From the NCBI RefSeq assembly GCF_000019085.1, contig NC_010321.1, forward strand, positions 690,501-754,500: a stretch of 64,000 nt of DNA. The letters are read 5' to 3'. Shown one piece after another: positions 24,473 to 33,665 of the stretch. The translations under genes were made by a program, and so were the position numbers. How positions within the stretch are numbered: position 1 is the first letter of the stretch; each line of letters opens with the position of its first letter. The notes beneath the pieces were generated by a model that saw only the letters and a program-made list of their open reading frames with translations, was not told the DNA's origin and searched no databases. Source of the stretch: Thermoanaerobacter pseudethanolicus ATCC 33223 (GTDB taxonomy: Bacteria; Bacillota; Thermoanaerobacteria; Thermoanaerobacterales; Thermoanaerobacteraceae).

Positions 24473-24539
24473 GCAAGCGATTGCAATGAAATTGCAATTG
24501 GGCGCGCTTTTTAAAAATACGTTTCGAGAAAGCGATTGC
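24473..24539 (+). promoter_or_regulatory. Two cre-like / LacI-family operators
   Basis: GCAAGCGATTGC (24473-24484) lies just downstream of the promoter, and GAAAGCGATTGC (24528-24539) lies nearer to the gene. Both fit the catabolite response element pattern except for the first base. A duplicated ATTGCAAT block at 24480-24500 can also form a hairpin. Repression by CcpA or a MalR-type regulator is inferred. Confidence 0.65.
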
Positions 24540-24576
24540 TGTAACATATTGGCAATTACTTGTAAGGGGGAAAGTG

Positions 24577-26157
24577 ATGAGAAAAAATGTAAAGCTATTT
24601 GCGGTGATAATTTTAGTCTTTTCTTTATTGCTGACCAGTTGTGGTGTTAAAGATACCACTTCTAGTAATGTTCCTGAGTCGGATGTAATATATCAGGTTA
24701 TGATAGATAGGTTTTACAATGGGGATAAGTCCAACGATGACCCGGAAGTAAGTAAAGGTATGTTTGACCCAACCTATACCAATTGGAGGATGTATTGGGG
24801 TGGAGATTTAAAAGGTTTGACAGAAAAAATTCCTTATATAAAAGGGATGGGAGTAACAGCTATTTGGATTTCTCCTGTTGTAGACAACATCAACAAACCG
24901 GCAATATATAATGGCGAAATAAATGCACCTTATCACGGATATTGGGCAAGGGACTTTAAAAGAGTAGAAGAACATTTTGGTACATGGGAGGACTTTGACA
25001 ATTTTGTAAAGACTGCTCATGCTAATGGGATAAAAGTTGTACTAGATTTTGCTCCCAATCATACGAGTCCTGCAGATGAAAATAATCCTGACTTTGCTGA
25101 AAACGGTGCACTTTATGACGATGGGAAATTATTGGGAACTTATAGCAATGATGTCAATAAACTTTTTCATCATAATGGTGGAATTACCAACTGGAATAAT
25201 TTAAAGGACTTGCAGGATAAAAATTTGTTTGACCTTGCGGACCTTGATCAAAGTAATCCTATTGTTGACAAGTATTTAAAGGATTCTATCAAGTTATGGT
25301 TTAGTCATGGAATTGATGGGGTAAGGCTAGATGCTGCAAAGCATATGCCTATGGAGTGGGTGAAAAGCTTTGCTAATACTATTTACAGTGTTAAAAAAGA
25401 TGCGCTCCTTTTTGCTGAATGGATGTTAAGTGGTCCTACTGACCCATTGTATGGGTATAACATCCAATTTGCTAATACTACTGGCTTTTCTGTGTTAGAT
25501 TTCATGTTAAACAGGGTTATAAGAGATGTGTTTGGAAAGGGATATGGTTTTGATAGATTGAATGACACAATAGAAGAGACAAACAAGGATTACGATAATC
25601 CTTATAAATTGATTACTTTTATAGACAATCACGACATGCCAAGGTTCCTATCAATTAATTATGATAAGGATAAAATGCATGAAGCTATCGCTTTTATAAT
25701 GACTTCCCGTGGAATTCCAGCTATATACTATGGGACAGAGCAGTATCTTCACAATGATACAAACGGCGGAAATGACCCTTACAACAGACCAATGATGGAA
25801 AAGTTTGATGGGAATACTAAGGCTTATGTTTTAATTAGAGAACTATCAAAATTGCGTAAGGCTACACCGGCATTACAGTATGGGAAGACTGTAGCAAGAT
25901 ATGTTAGCGATGATGTTTATATCTATGAGAGGCAATATGGCAAAGATATAGTTGTAGTTGCAATAAATAAAGGAGAAGAGACTACTGTAAAAAATATAGA
26001 GACTTCTCTTCGAAAAGGCAAATACAGCGATTATTTAAAGGGTTTATTAGAAGGAGTTAATTTAAAAGTTGAAAGAAGAAATAGTGAAAACAACATTTTA
26101 AGTATAACTTTACCTAAAGACAGTGTCAGTATATGGACTAATGTAAGAGTGAAATAA
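24577..26157 (+). CDS. GH13 alpha-amylase-family lipoprotein
   Basis: A 526-residue secreted lipoprotein; the signal peptide ends with LLTSCG. The (beta/alpha)8 barrel has the GH13 motifs DFAPNHTSP, GVRLDAAKHMP (nucleophile Asp252), FAEWM (acid/base Glu281) and FIDNHDMPRF (Asp353), and the C-terminal beta domain ends the protein. The VIYQVMIDRFYNGD start and DAAKH motif place it near cyclodextrin glucanotransferases and CGTase-like amylases, but no starch-binding module follows. Anchored on the cell surface it would make short maltodextrins for the MalEFG importer encoded next. ATG 24577 is preferred to the adjacent GTG 24574 because of spacing to AAGGGGG. Confidence 0.88.
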   Translation: MRKNVKLFAVIILVFSLLLTSCGVKDTTSSNVPESDVIYQVMIDRFYNGDKSNDDPEVSKGMFDPTYTNWRMYWGGDLKGLTEKIPYIKGMGVTAIWISPVVDNINKPAIYNGEINAPYHGYWARDFKRVEEHFGTWEDFDNFVKTAHANGIKVVLDFAPNHTSPADENNPDFAENGALYDDGKLLGTYSNDVNKLFHHNGGITNWNNLKDLQDKNLFDLADLDQSNPIVDKYLKDSIKLWFSHGIDGVRLDAAKHMPMEWVKSFANTIYSVKKDALLFAEWMLSGPTDPLYGYNIQFANTTGFSVLDFMLNRVIRDVFGKGYGFDRLNDTIEETNKDYDNPYKLITFIDNHDMPRFLSINYDKDKMHEAIAFIMTSRGIPAIYYGTEQYLHNDTNGGNDPYNRPMMEKFDGNTKAYVLIRELSKLRKATPALQYGKTVARYVSDDVYIYERQYGKDIVVVAINKGEETTVKNIETSLRKGKYSDYLKGLLEGVNLKVERRNSENNILSITLPKDSVSIWTNVRVK

Positions 26158-26213
26158 GATTTTGGGTTTTTCCCAAAATTATAATAAAATTAAAAATTAA
26201 GAGGAGGATTTGT

Positions 26214-27503
26214 ATGAAGAAGTACACAAAAATAATTGCTTTATTGACTGTGATGGTATTTGCTTTGTCAGCTGCTTTAACAGGTTGTGGTGGCAGCAAA
26301 ATTACAGAAACAGAAGAAAAAGCACAAGTATCTGAAACTGAAACAAATCAAGAGTTAAAACCTGAGCCAGGTGCAAAATTGCTTGTATGGGAAAGTGAAG
26401 GTCCAGAGGGAGAATTCATTCAGTATGCAGCAAAAAAATTTACTGAAAAATATGGTGTTGAAGTAGTATATGAGCCTGTTACTCATACTGATGCACGTGG
26501 AAGATTAGCTACTGATGGCCCTGCAGGCATTGGTGCTGATGTATTTGCGGCACCTCATGACCACACAGGAGAATTAGTAGTTTCAGGTTTAATTCAACCA
26601 AATGATATTTTTGCAGATCGAATTCGAAATGAATTTATGCAGGGAGCAGTAGATGCCGTTTCATATCAAGGCGTTGTATATGGTTATCCAACAGGAATTG
26701 AAACTTATGCACTTTTTTATAACAAGGATTATGTAAAAGAACCACCCAAAACTTATGAAGATCTTATCAAATTTGCTAAAGAATTTAATAATCCTGCAAA
26801 AAATCAATTCGCATTTATGTGGGATGTAGGCAATGCTTATTTTTCTCATAGTTTTATAGCAGGATATGGTGGCTATGTTTTTGGCGATGGAGGAACCAAT
26901 AAGGATGATATAGGTTTAAATTCCAAGGAAGCAGTTGAAGGAGCTAAATTTTTAGTTTCCCTTAAAGAGATTTTACCATTAAAGACTGATGATACCAATT
27001 ATCAAGTTATGGATGGTATGTTCAAGGAAGGAAAGGCTGCTATGATAATTAACGGACCATGGGCAGTAAGAGGTTATCAAGAAGCAGGTGTGAATTTTGG
27101 TATAGCTCCCCTTCCGTTGTTGCCGAATGACAAGCATCCCGCGAGTTTTTCTGGTGTTCGTACTATGTTTGTAAGTGCTTATACTAAGTATCCTAAAGCT
27201 GCAAAATTATTTGCTGATTTTATTACTTCAGAAGAAATGCTACTAAAGCGCTATGAAATTACAAAGCAGATTCCGCCAATGAAGTCGTTAATGGATGCAG
27301 ATATTATTAAAAACGATCCATATGCAGCACCTTTCCTTGAACAGGCACAATTTGCCGTGCCTATGCCTTCAATTCCTCAAATGGGAGTTGTCTGGGAGCC
27401 ATATGCTAGGGCGTTCCAAGTTATGTGGAATGACGGTGTAGATCCGCAAAAAGCATTGGATGAGGCCGTTCAGACAATAAAAGATGCAATTGCCATACAA
27501 TAA
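26214..27503 (+). CDS. malE: Maltose/maltodextrin ABC transporter substrate-binding lipoprotein
   Basis: A 429-residue lipoprotein with signal peptide and lipobox LTGC (Cys25). The CUT1-type binding fold shows LLVWESEGPEGEFIQYA, then VFAAPHDHTGELV and the AMIINGPWAVRGY motif typical of MalE. It captures maltodextrins (possibly cyclodextrins) outside the membrane. ATG 26214 behind GAGGAGG. An 18-bp hairpin after the stop separates it from malF and probably ensures excess binding protein. Confidence 0.92.
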   Translation: MKKYTKIIALLTVMVFALSAALTGCGGSKITETEEKAQVSETETNQELKPEPGAKLLVWESEGPEGEFIQYAAKKFTEKYGVEVVYEPVTHTDARGRLATDGPAGIGADVFAAPHDHTGELVVSGLIQPNDIFADRIRNEFMQGAVDAVSYQGVVYGYPTGIETYALFYNKDYVKEPPKTYEDLIKFAKEFNNPAKNQFAFMWDVGNAYFSHSFIAGYGGYVFGDGGTNKDDIGLNSKEAVEGAKFLVSLKEILPLKTDDTNYQVMDGMFKEGKAAMIINGPWAVRGYQEAGVNFGIAPLPLLPNDKHPASFSGVRTMFVSAYTKYPKAAKLFADFITSEEMLLKRYEITKQIPPMKSLMDADIIKNDPYAAPFLEQAQFAVPMPSIPQMGVVWEPYARAFQVMWNDGVDPQKALDEAVQTIKDAIAIQ

Positions 27504-27509
27504 TTTTTT

Positions 27510-27549
27510 AAAGATCTAGTCATTTGCAATTGCGAATGGCTAGATCTTT
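27510..27549 (+). terminator. Hairpin between malE and malF
   Basis: An 18-bp stem (27510-27527 / 27532-27549, two G-U pairs) with loop AATT, followed by a short T-rich stretch. It can act as partial terminator and 3' protector of malE mRNA. Confidence 0.75.
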
Positions 27550-27572
27550 TTAGAAAAATTGGAGGGACCAGT

Positions 27573-28862
27573 ATGAAAAGATCTAAAAGAGCGGCGTTAC
27601 TTTCTATATTGTTTATGGGACTCGGACAATTATACAATCGTGAAATTGCTAAAGGGATTTTATTTGCTATTGTTAATATCATTGTTCTCATTAATATTCC
27701 GTATTTTCGCTATGCTTATTGGGGGCTTATAACATTAGGGGAACAGCCTTTACACTATGTAAATGGGATTGCAGAGGGAGACCATTCTATATTTTTATTG
27801 ATACAAGGGATTATAGCTGTTTTAGTTACATTATTGATTATACTTATCTATGTATTAAATATTATAGATGCTTTTAAAACAGGAGAAGCGATAGAACAAG
27901 GGGAAAAACCGATGGGTATAGTAAAGTTTGTAAGATATGTTTCTCATAAATATTTCCCTTATCTTTCCTTAAGTCCAGCATTTGTTTTAATATTGTTTTT
28001 TACTTTATTGCCAATTTTATTTACTATTTCCATTGCCTTTACTAATTATTCTGCTCCTAATCATTTGCCTCCCAGGAACTTGGTAGATTGGGTTGGGGTT
28101 ACAAATTTTAAAAATTTACTAAATTTAAAAATATGGAAAAATACTTTTATTGGAGTAGGAATATGGACTATTATTTGGGCTTTACTGGCTTCATTAACTA
28201 GTTATTTCGGTGGGTTGTTGTTGGCTTTATTAGTTAATTCTGGAGATGTTCAACTAAAAAAGTTTTGGAGAACAATCTATATTTTACCTTATGCAATACC
28301 TGGTTTTATTTCGATTTTAACTATGAGATTGATGTTTACAGGGTTAGGTCCAGTCAATAATTTTTTAGTAAAACTTGGGTTTGAACGTATGCCGTGGCTT
28401 ACAAATCCTACAATGGCGAAAGTTGTTCTCATTTTAGTAAATATCTGGCTTGGAGCTCCGTATTTTATGGCTCTAATGTCAGGAACTTTAACTAATATTC
28501 CTGGTGATTTATATGAAGCTGCAGATATAGATGGAGCTACTCCATATCAAAAATTCCGAAAAATTACTTTGCCGTTGGTATTGCACGCTACAATGCCTTT
28601 ATTAATTTTGAGTTTCACACATAATTTTAACAATTTTACAATGATATATCTCTTGACTAGTGGTGGGCCTGCAAATCCTGCATATAGATATGCGGGACAC
28701 ACAGATATTTTAATTTCTTGGATTTACAAATTAACTTTGGAACAAAATCAATATAATATGGCTGCTGTTATATCAATTATTATGTTTATTGTTGTCGCAA
28801 CTATTTCTGCTTTCACCTTTAGTAGGACAAAGTCCTTTAGGGAGGAGGACTTAATACAATGA
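27573..28862 (+). CDS. malF: Maltodextrin ABC transporter permease MalF
   Basis: A 429-residue membrane protein. An unusual extra N-terminal region with three hydrophobic segments (residues 1-110) precedes the six-helix permease core. The EAA loop EAADIDGATPYQKFRKITLP (about residues 310-330) contacts the ATPase. ATG 27573 behind GGAGGG. It overlaps malG by four bases. No MalK-type ATPase is encoded in the window, so a shared ATPase elsewhere must drive it. Confidence 0.92.
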   Translation: MKRSKRAALLSILFMGLGQLYNREIAKGILFAIVNIIVLINIPYFRYAYWGLITLGEQPLHYVNGIAEGDHSIFLLIQGIIAVLVTLLIILIYVLNIIDAFKTGEAIEQGEKPMGIVKFVRYVSHKYFPYLSLSPAFVLILFFTLLPILFTISIAFTNYSAPNHLPPRNLVDWVGVTNFKNLLNLKIWKNTFIGVGIWTIIWALLASLTSYFGGLLLALLVNSGDVQLKKFWRTIYILPYAIPGFISILTMRLMFTGLGPVNNFLVKLGFERMPWLTNPTMAKVVLILVNIWLGAPYFMALMSGTLTNIPGDLYEAADIDGATPYQKFRKITLPLVLHATMPLLILSFTHNFNNFTMIYLLTSGGPANPAYRYAGHTDILISWIYKLTLEQNQYNMAAVISIIMFIVVATISAFTFSRTKSFREEDLIQ

Positions 28863-29749
28863 GAAAAAAGCTTGTTGGAGGATTGGGTGAGTCAAATATG
28901 GGAAACAAAAAGAAAAAAAATACTTTCTTAGATTTTATACGCAAAATGATTATTTATATACTTCTTATAACTCTTTCTTTTATTGTAATAATTCCTATAA
29001 TTTGGATAATTGGTTCTTCTCTTAACCCAGGAGATACTTTGTTTAGTTCTACATTAATTCCTAAAAATCCTAGCTTAGTTCATTATAAGACTTTACTTAC
29101 TAATTCTGATTTTCCTTTATGGTATAAGAATACACTTAAAATTGCAACAGCTAATATGATTGTGTCGGTATTTTTATCTACAAGCACTGCCTATGTTTTT
29201 TCTCGATATCGATTTATGGGTAGGAAGTCCATGCTAATGACAATATTGGTACTTCAAATGTTTCCAAGCTTTTTAGCTATGACTGCTATTTATGTATTAT
29301 TACTACAACTAGGGTTACTGGATACTCATCTTGGATTAATTCTTGTTTATGCTACTGGCCAAATACCTTATAATACCTGGGTGGCAAAAGGGTATTTTGA
29401 CGGGATTCCCCGCAGTATGGACGAAGCCGCAAAAATTGACGGAGCATCCAACTTTACAATATTTTATAAAATTATTTTACCCCTAGCAAAACCCATTATT
29501 ACCTTCATAGCTTTAACCAACTTTACTGGACCATGGATGGATTTTGTGCTACCGAAATTAATTCTTCGCAGTGCTGACAAAAAAACCCTGGCAATGGGAT
29601 TATATGACATGGCCGTCCACCAACACAATACAAAATTTACTCTTTTTGCAGCCGGAGCCGTATTGGTAGCTATTCCTATTACTTTGTTGTTTGTCTACCT
29701 CCAGAAACATATTGTGGAGGGACTAACAAAGGGAGCAGTAAAAATCTAA
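28859..29749 (+). CDS. malG: Maltodextrin ABC transporter permease MalG (mosaic gene)
   Basis: A 296-residue inner-membrane permease with the EAA loop DEAAKIDGASNFTIFYKI (about 185-203) and the family's C-terminal FVYLQKHIVEGLTKGAVK. It pairs with MalF. Base composition changes inside the gene: the first half (to about 29340) is very AT-rich like its neighbours, while the second half is visibly richer in G and C. A second, native-looking malG tail lies at 32506-32553 after the CGTase gene. This points to a recombination that replaced the 3' half together with downstream DNA. Confidence 0.88.
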   Translation: MRKKLVGGLGESNMGNKKKKNTFLDFIRKMIIYILLITLSFIVIIPIIWIIGSSLNPGDTLFSSTLIPKNPSLVHYKTLLTNSDFPLWYKNTLKIATANMIVSVFLSTSTAYVFSRYRFMGRKSMLMTILVLQMFPSFLAMTAIYVLLLQLGLLDTHLGLILVYATGQIPYNTWVAKGYFDGIPRSMDEAAKIDGASNFTIFYKIILPLAKPIITFIALTNFTGPWMDFVLPKLILRSADKKTLAMGLYDMAVHQHNTKFTLFAAGAVLVAIPITLLFVYLQKHIVEGLTKGAVKI

Positions 29750-29996
29750 AAATACTTGGGAACAGGTTGAAAACTATCATAAAAAATGAAGTAGTAGTCT
29801 ATAGCATAAATAGGTTCTACAAGTAGAAGCTAGAGCGTCTGAGACATTGTCAAAGCTATATAGCAATGAAATCAGAAGATACTCTAAAAATTAATATAAG
29901 GCTAAATACCCATAAAAGTTGATTGGCGTAGCTGTTGCTTGCTGAAGAATGTTTTATTAATTTATTAAAGTAAATATTGAAATAGGGGGATAACCT
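29750..29996 (+). other. Intergenic leader between malG and the CGTase-like gene
   Basis: About 250 bases with no usable open frame and no strong hairpin or repeat recognised. It belongs to the block that looks transferred together with the CGTase-like gene. Confidence 0.4.
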
Positions 29997-32270
29997 GTGG
30001 CTGCTTTAATTAAGAAAAAAAGATTAAGTGTTTTAGTGGCTGTGATAATACTGCTGGCTTTCTCTTTCAATCTTCAGCCGGTTACTGTCGAAGCCACGAG
30101 TACTGGAGGATTAGGTCCTGTAACGCCAAAGGATACCATTTATCAAATTATTACAGATCGGTTTTATGATGGTGATCCATCAAACAATATTCCTCCAGGT
30201 TTCGATCCTACACTTTTTGACGGAACAGGAAGTGACTTGAAGCTGTATCAGGGAGGCGATTGGAAGGGAATTATTGAGAAAATTCCTTATTTAAAGGAAA
30301 TGGGCATTACAGCAGTTTGGATTTCTGCTCCTTATGCCAATCGTGATACGGTGATTGAAGATTATCATCCGGACGGCAGCGTCGACAGGTGGACCAGTTT
30401 TCACGGATATCATGCTAGAAACTATTTTGCTACTAATAAACATTTCGGAGAAATGCAGGATTTTATTGCACTGCGAGATGCTCTCCACAGTAACGGAATA
30501 AAACTGGTTATTGACTTTGTATCCAATCATAGTAGTAGGTGGCAAAATCCTACATTAAACTATCAGCCGGAAGATGGAAGATTGTACGAACCTGACAAAG
30601 ATGAAAATGGAAACTACGTATTTGACAGCAATGGGAATCCGGTGGATTATAACGGAGACGGAATAGTTGAAAATCTATTGGCTGATCCTCACAATGATAT
30701 TCATGGTTTTTTCCACGGGTTAGGGGATCGAGGAGATGATAATACCAGATTTGGGTATCGCCATAAGGATTTGGGTTCGCTGGCGGATTATTCCCAGGAG
30801 AATTCCGTGGTGGTGGAATATCTAGAAAAAGCTGCAATATTCTGGAAATCAAAAGGTATAGATGGTATACGTCATGACGCAACTCTTCATATGAATCCAG
30901 CTTTTGTTCAAGGGTTTAAAGATGCGATTGATTCTGCACCAGGGGGGCCTATTACTCATTTTGGAGAATTTTTTATCGGACGTCCAGATCCTAAATATGA
31001 AGAATATCGTACCTTCCCTGATCGAACTGGGGTTAATAATTTAGATTTTGAATACTATCGTGCAGCGACCAATACTTTTGGTTATTTTTCTGAAACCATG
31101 AAAGACTTTGGTGAAATGATGATAAAAACCAGTAACGATTATATTTATGAAAATCAAGCGGTTACCTTTATCGATAATCATGATGTAACCCGGTTTAGGT
31201 ATATACAGCCAAATGACAAACCTTATCATGCAGCGTTGGCAGTCTTGATGACATCCCGTGGGACACCTAATATATACTATGGTACCGAACAGTACTTATA
31301 TCCTGCAGATGCCAGTGATATTGCCGGAAGAATGTTCATGCAGACATCAACTTCCTTTGATCAAACCACAACAGCTTATAAGCTGATTCGCAAACTTTCC
31401 GATTTGAGAAGAAGCAATGAAGCTGTTGCCTACGGTACGACAGAAATACTTTACAGTACAGATGATGTATTAGTCTTCAAACGGCAATTTTATGACAAGC
31501 AAGTAATTGTTGCCGTAAATCGACAACCCGATAGAAGTTTTGCTGTACCGGATTTAAAAACTACACTGCCTGTAGGAACCTATCAGGACGTACTAGAGGG
31601 ATTACTATACGGAAAATCCATGACGGTGGTGGAGGAAAATGGTCAGCATAAGATTAAAGGCTTTACCCTATCGGGAGGAGAAGTAAACGTTTGGGCCTAT
31701 AATCCTTCACTGGGGACAGAAATTCCAAGGATAGGCAATGTCATTTCTACAATGGGTCGTCCAGGTAATCTAGTTTATATTTATGGTACTGGTCTTGGAG
31801 GAAATGTAACGGTTAAATTTGATACAACACCGGCTCAAGTGGTGTCCAACAGTGATGAAATGATTACTGCCGTTGTTCCCAATACGCCGGGGATTAAGAG
31901 CATTACAGTAATAAAGGGAAACTATACCAGTAATTCTTTCCGCTATCATGTGTTATCTGGTGATCTGGTTCAGGTAATAGTTAAAGTAAATGCATCAACG
32001 GAATGGGGACAAAATATTCATATTGTTGGGAACTTGCCAGAACTAGGAGGCTGGGATCCTGCCATGTCGACAGAAGCAATGATGTGTCCCAATTATCCTG
32101 AATGGTTCCTGCCAGTAAGTGTTCCAATGGGAACAACCTTTGAGTTTAAGTTTATTAAAAAAGACAGTAATGGAAATGTTATATGGGAAAGTGGTGAAAA
32201 TCGTATCTTTACTTCTCCCAATACGTCTACTGGAACCGTTGATACACCGGTATACAATTGGAGGTATTGA
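29997..32270 (+). CDS. Secreted cyclodextrin glucanotransferase-like GH13 enzyme with starch-binding domain
   Basis: A 757-residue secreted protein with signal peptide (cleavage near TVEATS). Domains in order: GH13 catalytic barrel (about 40-490) with GIRHDATLHM (Asp294), FGEFF (Glu324) and FIDNHDVTRF (Asp396); an IPT/TIG-like domain (about 575-650, IPRIGNVISTMGRPGNLVYI); and a C-terminal CBM20 starch-binding domain (about 655-757, containing WGQNIHIVGNLPELGGWDP). This A-B-C-D-E order is that of CGTases. Unusual: the region-II motif reads HDATLH where CGTases have VDAVKH, so acceptor-site lysine is lost and product specificity may differ. It is also longer than usual CGTases. GTG 29997 behind AGGGGG. 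The G+C content looks higher than that of its neighbours, suggesting transfer. Confidence 0.85.
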   Translation: MAALIKKKRLSVLVAVIILLAFSFNLQPVTVEATSTGGLGPVTPKDTIYQIITDRFYDGDPSNNIPPGFDPTLFDGTGSDLKLYQGGDWKGIIEKIPYLKEMGITAVWISAPYANRDTVIEDYHPDGSVDRWTSFHGYHARNYFATNKHFGEMQDFIALRDALHSNGIKLVIDFVSNHSSRWQNPTLNYQPEDGRLYEPDKDENGNYVFDSNGNPVDYNGDGIVENLLADPHNDIHGFFHGLGDRGDDNTRFGYRHKDLGSLADYSQENSVVVEYLEKAAIFWKSKGIDGIRHDATLHMNPAFVQGFKDAIDSAPGGPITHFGEFFIGRPDPKYEEYRTFPDRTGVNNLDFEYYRAATNTFGYFSETMKDFGEMMIKTSNDYIYENQAVTFIDNHDVTRFRYIQPNDKPYHAALAVLMTSRGTPNIYYGTEQYLYPADASDIAGRMFMQTSTSFDQTTTAYKLIRKLSDLRRSNEAVAYGTTEILYSTDDVLVFKRQFYDKQVIVAVNRQPDRSFAVPDLKTTLPVGTYQDVLEGLLYGKSMTVVEENGQHKIKGFTLSGGEVNVWAYNPSLGTEIPRIGNVISTMGRPGNLVYIYGTGLGGNVTVKFDTTPAQVVSNSDEMITAVVPNTPGIKSITVIKGNYTSNSFRYHVLSGDLVQVIVKVNASTEWGQNIHIVGNLPELGGWDPAMSTEAMMCPNYPEWFLPVSVPMGTTFEFKFIKKDSNGNVIWESGENRIFTSPNTSTGTVDTPVYNWRY

Positions 32271-32277
32271 AAAAAGG

Positions 32278-32304
32278 AAGAAATTGAGTTTCAGCTCAAT
32301 TACT
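32278..32304 (+). terminator. Hairpin after the CGTase-like gene
   Basis: AATTGAG-TTTCAG-CTCAATT with flanking GAAG/CTTC pairing; the T-rich tail is weak (ACTTCATTT). Confidence 0.5.
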
Positions 32305-32505
32305 TCATTTATCATCGGTTATTTGTTCTTCAAAAAAAGCAGCATGGATGGGGAAAAGGAAAGTTTGTCAGGTTTTAGTTTGATTAATCTATCATAGTTA
32401 CACTGGGTCCTCAGAAACTTATACAGATTATGGGTTTTCCAATGTTTTTTTAATTTTATTTGATCGGTATGGTAAATCACTTCTTCCAGTAAAATTTTAG
32501 GTTCT
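32305..32505. other. Gene-free stretch
   Basis: No open frame or structure recognised; degenerate sequence between the CGTase hairpin and the malG tail remnant. Confidence 0.4.
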
Positions 32506-32553
32506 GAGAGATACTTGCAAGCTGGTCTTGCAGCAGGTGCAGTAAAAGGATAA
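32506..32553 (+). pseudogene. Remnant of the original malG 3' end
   Basis: The frame reads ERYLQAGLAAGAVKG and TAA, which matches the conserved C-terminus of MalG permeases (compare YLQKHIVEGLTKGAVK at the end of the intact malG, 2.8 kb upstream). It is followed by a terminator, as an operon end should be. It marks where the native malG once ended. Confidence 0.7.
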
Positions 32554-32582
32554 AAAATTGTTACACATGGAACAATTTGTAA

Positions 32583-32608
32583 ATACCGGATTATTTCCGG
32601 TATTTTTA
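32583..32608 (+). terminator. Terminator after the malG remnant
   Basis: ATACCGG-ATTATTT-CCGGTAT followed by TTTTATTTT. Confidence 0.8.
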
Positions 32609-32675
32609 TTTTGTATATAAATAAAAATTTATGGCAAGAATAAATATGTATTTGCTTTTAAAGGAGGTGTCAAAA

Positions 32676-33665
32676 ATGAGTAAGACTGTAGGAATACCCA
32701 AAGGACTTTTATATTACGATTTTTATCCAATGTGGAAGACTTTTTTTGAAGGTGTGGGATCAAAAGTAGTGGTTTCTCAGGATACAAATAAAAAAATTCT
32801 TGATGAAGGAGTAAAAAACTGTGTTGAAGATGCTTGTCTTCCTGTAAAAACTTATGTAGGACATGTGATAAATTTAAAAGAAAAAAACGTTGATTATATA
32901 TTTATTCCGAGGGTTGTAAGTGTAGAAAGAAAAAAATACCTTTGTTCAAAGTTTTTGGGACTGCCAGATTTTATAAAAAGCTTAATTGGTGATTTACCAC
33001 CTATTATAGATATTGAGATTAATTATTATAAAAATAATGATAAATTTACTCAAAATGAATTTATAAAAATTGGCAGGATGTTTGGGAAGACTAAAGACCA
33101 ATCTTTAAAAGCCTATTTTAAGGCTACCCACCAACAAAAAAAGTTCGAGAGTTTGTTGAAAGAAGGTCTTACCAATTTAGAAGCTTTAAAAGTTTGGGAA
33201 GGAAAGAATTTGGTAAAAGAAGAAAGTAATTATGACCTTAAAATAGCCGTCATTGCTCATCCTTATGATATTATGGATGAATACATAAGTATGGGGATTA
33301 TTGAAAAGTTAAAAAACATGGGAGCGCAAGTTTATACCATGGAAATGTTAGAGAGAGATTTAATATTAGAAGGAGTGTCAATGCTTTCAAAAGAAATGTT
33401 TTGGAACTATGAAAGAGATATTTTGGGAGCGGGATTGTATTTTTTAAAACAAAAGAATGTAGATGGGGTAATTATGGTTTCTGCTTTTGGTTGTGGACCT
33501 AATTCTATGACAGAGGAATTGTTGGAGAGGATTTATAAAAGAGAGAAGGAGGTACCTTTTATGTTGATTACAATTGATGAACATTCGGGGGAAGCTGGCA
33601 TTATGACGAGGTTGGAGGCTTTTACAGACCTTTTAAGATTTAATAAAAAGGCGGTGATGGTATGA
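32676..33665 (+). CDS. Acyl-CoA dehydratase activase-related protein (COG3580/DUF2229)
   Basis: A 329-residue protein starting TVGIPKGLLYYDFYPMWKTFF, the DUF2229 signature. Conserved cysteines lie in NCVEDACLPVK and AFGCGPNS, and the end carries IDEHSGEAGIMTRLEAF. Such proteins are homologous to parts of 2-hydroxyacyl-CoA dehydratase systems and may bind an iron-sulfur cluster; the substrate is unknown. ATG 32676 follows AAGGAGGTG (32661-32669). It overlaps the next gene by four bases. No ATPase activase is nearby. Confidence 0.78.
   Translation: MSKTVGIPKGLLYYDFYPMWKTFFEGVGSKVVVSQDTNKKILDEGVKNCVEDACLPVKTYVGHVINLKEKNVDYIFIPRVVSVERKKYLCSKFLGLPDFIKSLIGDLPPIIDIEINYYKNNDKFTQNEFIKIGRMFGKTKDQSLKAYFKATHQQKKFESLLKEGLTNLEALKVWEGKNLVKEESNYDLKIAVIAHPYDIMDEYISMGIIEKLKNMGAQVYTMEMLERDLILEGVSMLSKEMFWNYERDILGAGLYFLKQKNVDGVIMVSAFGCGPNSMTEELLERIYKREKEVPFMLITIDEHSGEAGIMTRLEAFTDLLRFNKKAVMV

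Noticed and set aside
24474-24520. Short repeats of ATTGCAAT considered as a CRISPR-like or iterated array
   Set aside because: There are only two copies, each self-complementary, with no spacers; they fit operator or hairpin DNA.
32119-32397. A 92-codon plus-strand frame at the CGTase 3' end
   Set aside because: It overlaps the CBM20 coding region in another frame and has no start signal.
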